Shown here one piece after another: positions 41,668 through 50,997 of a stretch of DNA of 64,000 nucleotides. Both the position numbers and the translations under genes were made by a program. This DNA comes from an uncultured Castellaniella sp. (lineage in GTDB: Bacteria; Pseudomonadota; Gammaproteobacteria; Burkholderiales; Burkholderiaceae_B), in assembly GCF_937988725.1 (NCBI RefSeq), contig NZ_CALKHS010000003.1:62001-126000 (forward strand). Direction: 5' to 3'. The stretch's first letter is position 1, and each line of letters opens with the position of its first letter. The notes beneath the pieces were generated by a model, which was not told the origin of the DNA, did no database searches, and saw only the letters and a list, made by a program, of their open reading frames with translations.

Positions 41668-43596
41668 ATGATGCGAACGGCAGACACCACCTTTGCGCCT
41701 TCGCCCCTGGAAGAGGGGCGCGTGCTGCGCGTCACGGACCTGAGCGTTCAGTTCCGCAGCGCCGATCGGGTCGTGGACGCGGTGCGCAATCTGTCTTTCC
41801 ACGTGGATCGGGGCGAGACCCTGGCGGTCGTGGGGGAGTCGGGATCGGGCAAGTCCGTGACGTCGTTGGCGCTGATGCGCCTGCTGCGGCATGGCGGCGG
41901 ACGCATTTTGCAGGGGGAAATGCTGTTGCGCCGGCGCAGCGGCCAGGTTCTGGACCTGGCGACCGCCGGATCCGCGCAGTTGCGCGGGGTGCGGGGCTCG
42001 GACATGGCGATGATCTTCCAGGAGCCCATGACGTCGCTCAACCCCATCTTCACCGTGGGCAACCAGATCGCCGAAAGCCTGATCCTGCACCAGAACATGG
42101 GGCGCAGGCAGGCGCTGGCGGAAGCCCGGCGCCTGCTGGACCAGGTGCGCATTCCGGATGCCGCCGCCGTTCTGGATCGTTTCCCCCATCAGCTTTCGGG
42201 AGGCATGCGCCAGCGGGTGATGATCGCCATGGCCTTGGCTTGCCGGCCGGTGCTGCTGATCGCCGATGAGCCGACCACGGCCCTGGACGTCACCATCCAG
42301 GCGCAGATCCTGCAGTTGATCCGTGAGCTGCAGAATGACATGCACATGGGGGTGATTTTCATCACCCACGATATGGGCGTGGTCGCGGAAGTGGCGGACC
42401 GTGTGCTGGTCATGCTGCGCGGGGATCGGGTCGAGGCCGGGCCGGCGCAGCAGATCTTCGATCACCCTCAGCAGGCCTATACCCGCGCGTTATTGGCGGC
42501 GGTGCCGCGCCTGGGTTCTATGCAGGGAACCGATCATCCCCGCCATTTCCCGCTGGTGGACGCAGCCGCGGCCATGCCGACCGCGGACGAGCGGCAGGGC
42601 GGGCAGCCGGTTACCGTCCCGGACGTGTCGCCGGAGGATGTACGGCCTGATCAGCAGGCAGGTTCGCCCATCCTGCGAGTGCGCGATCTGGTAACGCGCT
42701 TTGACATCCGCTCGGGATTGCTGGGCCGGGTCACGCATCGCATCCATGCGGTGGAGAAAGTCAGCTTCGACCTCTACGCCGGCGAAACCCTGGCATTGGT
42801 GGGTGAATCGGGGTGCGGAAAGTCCACCACAGGCCGTTCCTTGCTGCGCCTGGTGGACAGCCAGGCCGGCGAGATCGAGTTCGACGGACGCAGCATCGGC
42901 GCTCTGAAAGGGGCGGAACTGCAATCCTTGCGTCGCAGCATCCAGTTCATATTCCAGGACCCTTTCGCATCGCTCGACCCGCGTTTGACCGTGGGCTATT
43001 CCATCATGGAGCCGCTGCTGATTCATCGCTTGGCGAGTCCCCGGGAAGCCGAGGCCGCCATGCTGGCGCTGCTGGACAAGGTCGGCCTGCCGCGCCAGGC
43101 AGCGCAGCGCTATCCCCACGAGTTTTCCGGCGGCCAGCGCCAGCGCATTTGCATCGCGCGGGCGCTGGCCTTGCGCCCCAAGGTCATCATCGCGGACGAA
43201 TCCGTGTCGGCGCTGGACGTTTCCATCCAGGCCCAGATCGTGAATCTGATGATCGATCTGCAGCGGGAAATGGGACTTGCCTTCCTGTTCATTTCGCACG
43301 ACATGGCGGTGGTCGAGCGCGTCAGTCACCGGGTGGCCGTGATGTACCTGGGGCAGATCGTCGAGATGGGCCCGCGCCGCGCCGTATTCGAGGACCCGCG
43401 CCACCCCTATACCCGCAAACTGATGGCGGCGGTGCCGATCGCCGATCCCGCGAAGCGGCAGCGGGACCGGCGATTGCTGTCCGGCGAAATTCCCAGTCCC
43501 CGCCGCCGGGTCGGAGACGAACCTGTGACGCAGCCGCTGGTCGAGGTGGCCGCTGGTCATTTTGTCGCGCCGCATCAGCCTGATGCGGCCTATTGA
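41668..43596 (+). CDS. gsiA: Glutathione/peptide ABC importer, fused double ATPase GsiA
   Basis: 642 aa, two full oligopeptide-type ATPase domains in one chain, as in E. coli GsiA. Domain 1: 'GESGSGKSV' and 'LSGGMRQRVMIAMAL'. Domain 2: 'GESGCGKSTTGRSLLRL' and 'FSGGQRQRICIARAL', each with 'ADEP/ADES' Walker B. The second domain reads 'IIADESVSALD', with Ser in place of Pro, which is normal for this family. It starts 10 nt after iaaA. Confidence 0.94.
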   Translation: MMRTADTTFAPSPLEEGRVLRVTDLSVQFRSADRVVDAVRNLSFHVDRGETLAVVGESGSGKSVTSLALMRLLRHGGGRILQGEMLLRRRSGQVLDLATAGSAQLRGVRGSDMAMIFQEPMTSLNPIFTVGNQIAESLILHQNMGRRQALAEARRLLDQVRIPDAAAVLDRFPHQLSGGMRQRVMIAMALACRPVLLIADEPTTALDVTIQAQILQLIRELQNDMHMGVIFITHDMGVVAEVADRVLVMLRGDRVEAGPAQQIFDHPQQAYTRALLAAVPRLGSMQGTDHPRHFPLVDAAAAMPTADERQGGQPVTVPDVSPEDVRPDQQAGSPILRVRDLVTRFDIRSGLLGRVTHRIHAVEKVSFDLYAGETLALVGESGCGKSTTGRSLLRLVDSQAGEIEFDGRSIGALKGAELQSLRRSIQFIFQDPFASLDPRLTVGYSIMEPLLIHRLASPREAEAAMLALLDKVGLPRQAAQRYPHEFSGGQRQRICIARALALRPKVIIADESVSALDVSIQAQIVNLMIDLQREMGLAFLFISHDMAVVERVSHRVAVMYLGQIVEMGPRRAVFEDPRHPYTRKLMAAVPIADPAKRQRDRRLLSGEIPSPRRRVGDEPVTQPLVEVAAGHFVAPHQPDAAY

Positions 43597-43607
43597 GGAG
43601 AGCACTC

Positions 43608-45155
43608 ATGCAGCATTTCAATCTCAAGCGGACTGTGGCCGCGCTGAGCCTGGGGGTCGGTCTGCTGGCGGGGATGCCCGCCATGGCGAGCGACGATGTC
43701 ACGGTCGCCGTGCCGATCTCGCTGGATTCGCTGGATCCGTACAATACCAATTCCACCCTGGCTCAGGCGGTGGGCAAGAGCTACTACGAGGGCCTGTTCG
43801 CCTTCGACAAGGATTTGAACATCCAGCCGCTGCTGGCCACCGGCCACACGGTCAGCGATGACGGCAAGGTCTATACCTTCACCCTGCGCCAGGGGGTCAA
43901 GTTCCATGACGGCACGGACTTCAATGCCGAGGCGGTCAAGGTCAATCTCGAGCGCGTGCTGGACAAGGCCAACGGCCTGGCGCGCTACAACCAGTTCAAC
44001 CGGATCGAAAAGGTTGAAGCGGTCGACCCTTCCACCGTGAGGATCACGCTCAAGGAGCCGTTCTCGGCCTTCATCAACGCGCTGACGCACCCCTCGGCCA
44101 TGATGATTTCGCCCACGGCCCTGAAAAAGTGGGGCAAGGACATCACCTTCCATCCGACCGGCACCGGCCCCTTCGAGTTCGTCGAATGGAAGCCCTCCAC
44201 GCATCTGAAGGTGAAGAAGTTCGCGGGCTACTGGCAGAAAGGCTATCCCAAGATCGACACCCTGACGTTCCGCACGGTGACGGACAATAGCTCCCGGGGA
44301 GCCATGGTTCAGACCGGCGAAGCCCAGTTCACCTATCCGCTGCCCTATGAACAGGCCAAGCTGCTGGAGAAGGACGACAAGCTGAGCATTGTGGCCGCCC
44401 CCTCCATCGTCGCCGACTATGTCGCCCTGAACGTGCAGCACAAGCCGTTCGATGACGTGCGTGTGCGCCAGGCCCTGAACTACGCGATCAACAAGGAAGC
44501 GTTGGCCAAGGTCGCATTCGCCGGCTACGCCGTGCCTTCCGCCGGCGTGATTCCCCAGGGCGTGCAGTATGCCGAAAAGATGGCCCCCTGGCCCTACGAT
44601 CCCAAGAAAGCGCGCGAGTTGCTGAAGGAAGCGGGCTACCCCGACGGCTTCACCACGTCGCTCTGGTCCGCTTACAACGACGGCACCGCTGCCAAGGTCG
44701 TGCAGTTCCTGCAGCAGCAGCTGAGGCAGGTCGGCGTGAAGGCTTCCATCGAGCTGCTGGAGTCCGGCCAGCGCGTCCAGCGGGTGCAGTCGGTCAAGGA
44801 CGCGAAGACGGCGCCGGTGCGCATGTACTACGCGACCTGGTCGGCCTCCACGGGCGAAGCGGACTGGGCTCTGCGGCCGCTCTTTGCCAGCACGGCCTGG
44901 CCGCCTGTGTTCAACAACGTCTCCTACTATGCCGACGCCCAGGTGGACAAGTCCATCAGCGATGCCTTGCTGACCACGGACCCGGCCGCGAAGACCCGCC
45001 TCTACAACCAGGCGCAAGAACGGATCTGGGAACAGGCCCCCTGGATGTTCCTGGTCAACCGGCGGCTGTTGTCGGCTCAGAGCAAGTCGCTTGAAGGCTT
45101 CTACGTGATGCCCGACGGGTCCTTCCAGTATCGGGACGTTGCCCTGAAGCATTGA
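43608..45155 (+). CDS. gsiB: Glutathione/peptide-binding protein GsiB
   Basis: 515 aa, SBP_bac_5 family. The signal peptide ends at 'PAMASD'. 'AVPISLDSLDPYNTNSTLAQAVGKSYYEGLFAFDKD' and 'DGTDFNAEAVKVNLERVLD' match GsiB-type peptide binders. It delivers the substrate to GsiCD in the periplasm. RBS GAGGAG is 8 nt before ATG 43608. Glutathione is the E. coli ligand; here it is inferred. Confidence 0.93.
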   Translation: MQHFNLKRTVAALSLGVGLLAGMPAMASDDVTVAVPISLDSLDPYNTNSTLAQAVGKSYYEGLFAFDKDLNIQPLLATGHTVSDDGKVYTFTLRQGVKFHDGTDFNAEAVKVNLERVLDKANGLARYNQFNRIEKVEAVDPSTVRITLKEPFSAFINALTHPSAMMISPTALKKWGKDITFHPTGTGPFEFVEWKPSTHLKVKKFAGYWQKGYPKIDTLTFRTVTDNSSRGAMVQTGEAQFTYPLPYEQAKLLEKDDKLSIVAAPSIVADYVALNVQHKPFDDVRVRQALNYAINKEALAKVAFAGYAVPSAGVIPQGVQYAEKMAPWPYDPKKARELLKEAGYPDGFTTSLWSAYNDGTAAKVVQFLQQQLRQVGVKASIELLESGQRVQRVQSVKDAKTAPVRMYYATWSASTGEADWALRPLFASTAWPPVFNNVSYYADAQVDKSISDALLTTDPAAKTRLYNQAQERIWEQAPWMFLVNRRLLSAQSKSLEGFYVMPDGSFQYRDVALKH

Positions 45156-45196
45156 TCGGGCGGGGGCTTCGGCCCCTTGCTCATCGGCGAGACATT

Positions 45197-46117
45197 ATGT
45201 TCAGCTACATCATCAAACGCCTTCTGGGCATGATTCCCACCCTGTTGCTGGTCATGGCGGTGGTCTTCCTGTTCGTGCATGCGCTGCCGGGCGACCCCGC
45301 CCGGCTGGCGGCGGGCGCGGAGGCCGATCAGGCCACGGTGGAGATCGTGCGTCATCAGCTGGGGCTGGATCTGCCGCTGCCGCAGCAGTTCGTCCGCTAC
45401 GTCGATCATCTGGCGCATGGCGACCTGGGGAATTCCTTGCGGACCAAGCGTCCTGTGGCGCAAGAGATCGGCGAACGCTTCATGCCGACCCTGACCCTGA
45501 CGCTGACCAGCATGATCTGGTCGGTGGTCTTCGGCTTGATGGTGGGCGTGGTGTCCGCCGTCTGGCGCAATCGCCTGCCTGATCACGTCGGCATGACCGT
45601 GGCGGTTTCGGGCATTTCCTTCCCGGCATTCGCGCTGGGGATGGTGTTGATCCAGGTGTTCTCGGTGCAATTGGGATGGCTGCCCACGGTCGGGGCGGAC
45701 ACCTGGAGGCATTACATCCTGCCGTCCTTCGCCCTGGGCGCCGGCGTGGCCGCCGTCATGGCCCGGTTCACCCGCGCGGCCTTCATCGAGGTCATGCAGG
45801 AAGACTATGTGCGCACGGCGCGCGCCAAGGGCCTGGCGGAGCGGGTCGTGGTGATCAAACATACCTTCCGCAATGCGCTCATTCCGGTGGTCACGATGAT
45901 GGGACTGCAGTTCGGCTTCCTGCTGGGCGGCTCGATCGTCGTGGAAGTCGTCTTCGCCTGGCCGGGCATGGGCAGCCTGCTGATCGACTCCGTGATCATG
46001 CGGGACTATCCCGTGATCCAGGGGCTCATCCTGCTGTTCTCGCTGGAATTCCTGTTGATCAACCTGATCGTCGATGTGCTGTACGGCTTCATCAATCCGA
46101 CGATCCGCTACAAGTAG
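45197..46117 (+). CDS. gsiC: Glutathione/peptide ABC importer permease GsiC
   Basis: 306 aa, six transmembrane helices, DppB/OppB type. 'MFSYIIKRLLGMIPTLLLVMAVVFLFVHALPGDPAR' is the usual N-terminus and 'YVRTARAKGLAERVVVIKH' the EAA coupling loop. Start at 45197; the earlier frame opening inside the gsiB tail has no homology. Confidence 0.95.
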   Translation: MFSYIIKRLLGMIPTLLLVMAVVFLFVHALPGDPARLAAGAEADQATVEIVRHQLGLDLPLPQQFVRYVDHLAHGDLGNSLRTKRPVAQEIGERFMPTLTLTLTSMIWSVVFGLMVGVVSAVWRNRLPDHVGMTVAVSGISFPAFALGMVLIQVFSVQLGWLPTVGADTWRHYILPSFALGAGVAAVMARFTRAAFIEVMQEDYVRTARAKGLAERVVVIKHTFRNALIPVVTMMGLQFGFLLGGSIVVEVVFAWPGMGSLLIDSVIMRDYPVIQGLILLFSLEFLLINLIVDVLYGFINPTIRYK

Positions 46118-46126
46118 GTGAGGGCC

Positions 46127-47023
46127 ATGACACAGACCGCCTCCGCGGCGTCCCTGCCGCTCCCGGAAACGGATGTGCGGGTACGCACGCCCCTGCGCGA
46201 GTTCTGGCGCAAATTCCGCAGGCAGAAATTGGCCATGTGGGCCGGCGTCTTCATCCTGCTGCTGATCGTGGTCGCGGTGATCGCGCCCTGGATCGTGCCC
46301 TTCGATGCGGAGAATTTCTTCGACTATGACGCTTTGAACAGCCCGCCCAGCGCGGTCCACTGGCTGGGTGTGGATTCGCTGGGCCGGGATATTTTCAGCC
46401 GCGTCTTGATGGGCGCGCGTATTTCCCTGGCGGCCGGTTTCGTGTCGGTGGCCCTCGGCGCGCTCGTGGGCACGGTCCTGGGCCTGCTGGCGGGGTACTA
46501 CGAAGGCTGGTGGGATCGCATCACGATGCGTGTGTCGGACGTGCTGCTGGCTTTCCCGGGCATTCTGCTCGCCATCGGCGTGGTGGCCCTGTTGGGGTCG
46601 AGCATGGTGAACGTCATCATCGCGGTGGCCATCTTCAGCGTGCCGGCTTTCGCACGGCTGGTGCGCGGGAGCACGCTGGCGATCAAGCACATGACCTACA
46701 TCGAGGCCATGCGCAGCATCGGCGCTTCGGATCTCGTCATCCTCATGCGCCATATCCTGCCGGGCACGATCTCCCCCATCGTGGTGTACGGTACGATGCG
46801 CATCGGGACTTCGATCATCACGGCCGCCAGCCTGTCTTTTCTGGGGCTGGGCGCGCAGCCGCCCACGCCCGAATGGGGCGCCATGCTGAACGAGGCCCGC
46901 GCCGACATGCTGCTGGCCCCGCACGTGGCCATCTTTCCCGCCCTGGCCATTTTCCTGACCGTGCTGGCCTTCAACCTGGTGGGCGATGGCCTGAGGGACG
47001 CCCTGGATCCCAAGATCGAATAA
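46127..47023 (+). CDS. gsiD: Glutathione/peptide ABC importer permease GsiD
   Basis: 298 aa, DppC/OppC type. The N-terminal cytosolic stretch has 'REFWRKFRRQKLAMWAG', and the EAA loop is 'YIEAMRSIGASDLVILMRHILPG'. It pairs with GsiC. GAGGG precedes the ATG at 46127; its stop overlaps the next start (TAATG). Confidence 0.95.
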   Translation: MTQTASAASLPLPETDVRVRTPLREFWRKFRRQKLAMWAGVFILLLIVVAVIAPWIVPFDAENFFDYDALNSPPSAVHWLGVDSLGRDIFSRVLMGARISLAAGFVSVALGALVGTVLGLLAGYYEGWWDRITMRVSDVLLAFPGILLAIGVVALLGSSMVNVIIAVAIFSVPAFARLVRGSTLAIKHMTYIEAMRSIGASDLVILMRHILPGTISPIVVYGTMRIGTSIITAASLSFLGLGAQPPTPEWGAMLNEARADMLLAPHVAIFPALAIFLTVLAFNLVGDGLRDALDPKIE

Positions 47024-48153
47024 TGCATTCATCCAACCTACAGGATTTTCCGGCGCCCTGGGCGCCTCGCGTCGGCGTGCTTCCCTCCGGCGCGCTGGAT
47101 CTGATCAGCGATGTGAGCGGCGTGCGCGTCGGGCATGTCACCCTGGCGCAGGAAGCGGTGCAGACCGGGGTGTCCGTGATCCATCCCCATGATGGCGATC
47201 CGTTCCTTGAGCGTGCGCCTGCGGCTGTGACCGTCCTCAACGGGTTCGGCAAGAGCATCGGTCTGGTGCAGGTGCGCGAACTGGGCGTGATTGAAAGCCC
47301 CATCGCGCTCACCAACACGTTCTCGGTCGGCGAGGTCGCCATGGCGCAGTTGCGACAGGCCAGCGCCCGGCATCCGCAGATCGGCAGGGATTGGCCGACG
47401 CTCAATTCGCTGGTGCTGGAGTGCAACGATGGCTATCTGAACGACATCCAGGCTTTCGCCGTCCAGCGCGCGCATTACGATCAGGCCTGCGCGGATGCCC
47501 GCGCTGATTTCGCCTCGGGCAGCGTGGGCGCTGGACGCGGCATGTCTTGTTTTCAGCTCAAGGGCGGCATCGGCTCGGCCTCTCGCCTGGCTCGATGGGA
47601 CGACGGCCTGGAGCACACGGTCGGCGCCCTGGTGCTGGCCAATTTCGGACAGCAGGCCAATCTGACCGTTGGCGGAGCGCCGCTCGGACAGCGGATCGTC
47701 CGCCAGCTTGGCGGCGGAAAGCCTCAGGCCGAACCGGACAAAGGCTCCATCATCATGATCCTGGCGACCGATGCGCCGCTGGACGCGCGCCAGCTGGGGC
47801 GCCTGTCGCTGCGCGCGGCGGTCGGGCTGGCTCGCACCGGCTCGGTGTATGGCCATGGCAGCGGGGACATCGCGCTGGCCTTCAGCACCGCCTATCGCAT
47901 TCCTTTCTCGGCGCAAGCGCCCATGCCGGCGCTGGCCATGCTGCATGAAACCCGCCTGGACGCGCTCTTCGCCGCCGCCGCCGAGTCGGTCGAGCAGGCC
48001 ATCATTCATGCGCTCTGGTCCGCCGAAACCGTGACCGGTCGGGACGGCCACACGCGCGTCGCCTTGCGCGATCGCTGTCCGGATTGGCGTGGCTGGCTGG
48101 CGCCGGTCGCCGAAGGCGCGCAGCCCGAGCCGCAGGCGGCCTGGCGGATTTGA
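47023..48153 (+). CDS. P1 family aminopeptidase (DmpA/BapA type)
   Basis: 376 aa. Members are self-cleaving aminopeptidases acting on D-amino-acid amides or esters, L-peptides or beta-peptides. Autocleavage is expected at Gly240-Ser241 in 'DKGSIIMILATDAPL', placing the Ser nucleophile at the start of the beta chain, as in DmpA. 'GSVGAGRGMSCFQLKGGIGSASR' is the conserved block before it. It has no signal peptide, so it works in the cytoplasm on imported peptides. Translationally coupled to gsiD. Confidence 0.92.
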   Translation: MHSSNLQDFPAPWAPRVGVLPSGALDLISDVSGVRVGHVTLAQEAVQTGVSVIHPHDGDPFLERAPAAVTVLNGFGKSIGLVQVRELGVIESPIALTNTFSVGEVAMAQLRQASARHPQIGRDWPTLNSLVLECNDGYLNDIQAFAVQRAHYDQACADARADFASGSVGAGRGMSCFQLKGGIGSASRLARWDDGLEHTVGALVLANFGQQANLTVGGAPLGQRIVRQLGGGKPQAEPDKGSIIMILATDAPLDARQLGRLSLRAAVGLARTGSVYGHGSGDIALAFSTAYRIPFSAQAPMPALAMLHETRLDALFAAAAESVEQAIIHALWSAETVTGRDGHTRVALRDRCPDWRGWLAPVAEGAQPEPQAAWRI

Positions 48154-48180
48154 AAGACTGTCGTTAAGGAACACACTGTC

Positions 48181-48999
48181 ATGAAGATTCTGATCTCTGT
48201 CGACATCGAAGGCGTGGCCGGCGTTACGCATGCGGAACAGGTGCGGCCGGGCAATCCTGAATACGAGCGCGCCCGCGCCTGGATGACCGCGGAAGCCGAC
48301 GCGGCCATCCGCGGCGCCTTTGAGGGGGGCGCCGAGGAAGTGCGGGTGAACGATTCGCACGGCGGGTTTCGCAACCTGCTGCTTGACCGCCTGGACGAGC
48401 GCGCCCGGATCATCACCGGCAAGCCGCGCAACCTGGGCATGGTGGCTGGCGTGGAAGGTTGCGATGCGGTGTTTCTGATCGGCTATCACGCTGGCGCGGG
48501 ACGCTCCGGCATTCTGGCGCATACGATCAACAGCTTTGCCTTCCGGCGCGTCAGCGTCAATGGCGCGGAGCTGAACGAGGCCGGGCTCTATGGGGCCCTG
48601 GCTGCTGAATATGGCGCCCCCGTGGCGCTGATGGCGGGAGACGATGCCTTCATCGCGGAAACCCGCGATCGTTTTCCCGGTGCTGTGACAGTGCAGACCA
48701 AGCAGGCGACGGGCCACGCCAGCGGCGTGTCGCTGGCGCCGGCGCAGTCCTGCGCGGCGATCCGGGCCGCCGCTGTCCGGGCGATGGGGCAGGTGAAGGC
48801 GCTGAGTGTTCCGTCGCGGCAAGAACCGGGTTTTCGTTGCGAACTGACGACTCAGACGCCGGGTCTGGCGGACTTGTTCTGCCAGTGGCCGACTCTGGAA
48901 CGCCTGGATGCCACGACGCTGGCCTTCGAGGCGGATCGCATGGAATCCGTGGTGCGTATTCTGAATTGCCTGTCGGCCATGTCCACGATGCTGCGCTGA
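48181..48999 (+). CDS. M55 family D-aminopeptidase (DppA-like)
   Basis: 272 aa. 'MKILISVDIEGVAGV' and 'VRVNDSHGGFRNLLLD' contain the metal-binding Asp, Glu and His residues of the zinc-dependent D-aminopeptidase family; 'LIGYHAGAG' supplies another His. B. subtilis DppA releases D-Ala from D-Ala-D-Ala and D-Ala-Gly-Gly. It is the last gene of the operon, 27 nt after the P1 peptidase. Confidence 0.92.
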   Translation: MKILISVDIEGVAGVTHAEQVRPGNPEYERARAWMTAEADAAIRGAFEGGAEEVRVNDSHGGFRNLLLDRLDERARIITGKPRNLGMVAGVEGCDAVFLIGYHAGAGRSGILAHTINSFAFRRVSVNGAELNEAGLYGALAAEYGAPVALMAGDDAFIAETRDRFPGAVTVQTKQATGHASGVSLAPAQSCAAIRAAAVRAMGQVKALSVPSRQEPGFRCELTTQTPGLADLFCQWPTLERLDATTLAFEADRMESVVRILNCLSAMSTMLR

Positions 49000-49045
49000 T
49001 CGGGGCGGCCCTGTCCGATGGCGCTTGCTTGCCGATTCGGCGCGT

Positions 49046-49051
49046 TATAAT
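49046..49051 (+). promoter_or_regulatory. -10 box of the ahcY promoter
   Basis: Consensus TATAAT, with TTGCTT 15 nt upstream as a weak -35. Transcription would start near 49058, just before the SAH riboswitch. Confidence 0.65.
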
Positions 49052-49061
49052 GACCCCCTTT

Positions 49062-49165
49062 TCCTGAGGGGCGCTGCACCGGCCCCGCCGGCCCGTCGCG
49101 GGCCTCGATGCGGGCCGCCAGGCTCAGGAACCTTCTTCATGAACGGCGCCCATCGTTGCCCTGCG
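49062..49165 (+). promoter_or_regulatory. SAH riboswitch upstream of ahcY
   Basis: The layout matches the S-adenosylhomocysteine motif: CCTGAGGGGCGCTGCA at 49063, closing arm CCAGGCTCAGGAA (CTGAG pairs with CTCAG) near 49120, then CGGCGCCCATCGTTGCC near 49143, which supplies the pseudoknot strand (GGCGC / GCGCC). A variable GC-rich hairpin lies between. Ligand binding is known to raise ahcY expression when SAH accumulates. The position, 60 nt before ahcY, fits. Confidence 0.85.
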
Positions 49166-49220
49166 CGGGCAGGGGTGGGCGGCAACCGTTCCCCCGCTGC
49201 GCAGGCTCTACAGGGATACC

Positions 49221-50627
49221 ATGAGCACTGCACACGACTACGTCATCGCCGACATCGCCCTGGCCGATTGGGGCCGTCGCGAACTTTCCATTGCCGAAAC
49301 CGAGATGCCGGGCCTGATGGCCACGCGCGAGGAATTCGCCGCATCGCAGCCGCTGAAGGGCGCCCGCATCGCCGGCAGCCTGCACATGACCATCCAGACG
49401 GGTGTGCTGATCGAGACCCTGAAGGCGCTGGGGGCGGAAGTCCGCTGGGCATCGTGCAACATCTTCTCCACCCAGGACCACGCCGCCGCCGCGATCGCCG
49501 CCGGCGGCACCCCTGTGTTCGCCGTCAAGGGCGAATCCCTGGAAGACTACTGGCAGTACACCCACCGCATTTTCGACTGGCCCGGCGAACAGGCCAACAT
49601 GATCCTGGACGACGGCGGCGACGCCACGCTGCTGCTGCACCTGGGCGCGCGCGCCGAGACCGATGCGTCCGTGATCGCCAAGCCCGAAAACGAGGAAGAA
49701 CGCGTCCTGTTCGCCTCCATCAAGGCGAAACTGGCCCAGGACCCCGCCTGGTATTCCATCCGCCTGGCGCAGATCCGGGGCGTGACCGAGGAAACCACCA
49801 CGGGCGTGCATCGCCTGTATCAGATGTCCCAGCGCGGCGAACTGAAGATCCCGGCCATCAACGTCAATGACTCGGTGACCAAGTCCAAGTTCGACAACCT
49901 GTACGGCTGCCGCGAATCGCTGGTGGACGGCATCAAGCGCGCCACCGACGTCATGGTGGCGGGCAAGATCGCCATCGTCTGCGGTTTCGGCGACGTGGGC
50001 AAGGGCTGCGCCCAGGCCCTGGCGGCGCTGCGCGCCCAGGTCTGGGTCACGGAAGTCGATCCCATCTGCGCCCTGCAGGCCTCCATGGAAGGCTACCGGG
50101 TCGTGGACCTGAACGACAAGGACGTCGTCGAGCAGGCCGACATCTTCGTCACCGCCACCGGCAACTACCATGTGATCGACCGCGACCATCTGTACCGCAT
50201 GAAGGACCAGGCCATCGTCTGCAACATCGGCCACTTCGACAGCGAGATCAACGTGGCCTCGGTCGAGGACCTGCAGTGGGAAGAGATCAAGCCCCAGGTC
50301 GACCACGTCATCTTCCCCGACGGCAAGCGCATCATCCTGCTGGCCAAGGGCCGCCTGGTGAACCTGGGCTGCGCCACGGGGCACCCGTCCTTCGTGATGT
50401 CGGCCTCCTTCACCAACCAGACCATCGCCCAGATCGAGCTGTTCACGCGCGGCGATCAGTACAAGACCGGCCAGGTCTACGTGCTGCCGAAGCATCTGGA
50501 CGAAAAGGTCGCCCGCCTGCACCTGAAGAAGCTGGGCGTGCGCCTGACGACCCTGTCGCAGAAGCAGGCCGACTACATCGGTGTGCCGGTCAAGGGGCCG
50601 TTCAAGCCCGGCCACTATCGCTATTGA
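49221..50627 (+). CDS. ahcY: Adenosylhomocysteinase (SAH hydrolase)
   Basis: 468 aa. It splits SAH into homocysteine and adenosine and keeps methylation running. 'CNIFSTQDHAAAAIA', the NAD motif 'GFGDVGKGCAQAL' and the C-terminus 'GPFKPGHYRY' are invariant. The RBS region is ACAGGGATACC before ATG 49221. It is controlled by the riboswitch upstream and is likely co-transcribed with the next two genes. Confidence 0.97.
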   Translation: MSTAHDYVIADIALADWGRRELSIAETEMPGLMATREEFAASQPLKGARIAGSLHMTIQTGVLIETLKALGAEVRWASCNIFSTQDHAAAAIAAGGTPVFAVKGESLEDYWQYTHRIFDWPGEQANMILDDGGDATLLLHLGARAETDASVIAKPENEEERVLFASIKAKLAQDPAWYSIRLAQIRGVTEETTTGVHRLYQMSQRGELKIPAINVNDSVTKSKFDNLYGCRESLVDGIKRATDVMVAGKIAIVCGFGDVGKGCAQALAALRAQVWVTEVDPICALQASMEGYRVVDLNDKDVVEQADIFVTATGNYHVIDRDHLYRMKDQAIVCNIGHFDSEINVASVEDLQWEEIKPQVDHVIFPDGKRIILLAKGRLVNLGCATGHPSFVMSASFTNQTIAQIELFTRGDQYKTGQVYVLPKHLDEKVARLHLKKLGVRLTTLSQKQADYIGVPVKGPFKPGHYRY

Positions 50628-50645
50628 TCCCCCTAGGAGCCCATC

Positions 50646-50981
50646 ATGCTATTGCTTGTCTGGATCCTGAACGCGGTCGCCCTGCTGGTGGTGGCCTACC
50701 TGCTGCCCGGCATCACGGTGGCCTCCTTCGGCTCGGCGCTGATCGCCGCGCTGGTGCTGGGCCTGCTCAATGCCATCGTCAAGCCGTTGCTCATCCTGCT
50801 GACCCTGCCGCTGACCATCGTCACGCTGGGCCTGTTCCTGCTCGTGCTCAACGCCCTGGTGTTCTGGTGGGCGGGCTCGATCCTGAAGGGCTTCCAGGTG
50901 GACGGCTTCTGGTGGGCCGTGATCGGCGCCATCGTCTACAGCCTGGTGTCCGGCGTGCTGGCCAGCCTGCTGCTGCAATAA
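50646..50981 (+). CDS. Small four-helix membrane protein ('phage holin family IV', YvlD-like)
   Basis: 111 aa, nearly all hydrophobic, with about four helices and 'LLPGITVASFGSALIAALVLGLLNAIVKPLL' as signature. Despite its database name it is a housekeeping membrane protein in many bacteria, and no phage genes are near. It lies 18 nt after ahcY and 16 nt before metF, a placement typical of betaproteobacteria. Role unknown. Confidence 0.88.
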   Translation: MLLLVWILNAVALLVVAYLLPGITVASFGSALIAALVLGLLNAIVKPLLILLTLPLTIVTLGLFLLVLNALVFWWAGSILKGFQVDGFWWAVIGAIVYSLVSGVLASLLLQ

Positions 50982-50997
50982 GGAATTCCGGGAAACC

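Noticed and set aside
41668..43596. Fusion or frameshift joining two separate ATPase genes
   Set aside because: A two-domain ATPase is the normal form of GsiA.
50646..50981. Prophage remnant suggested by the 'holin' family name
   Set aside because: No other phage gene, attachment site or composition change; the gene has a conserved place between ahcY and metF.
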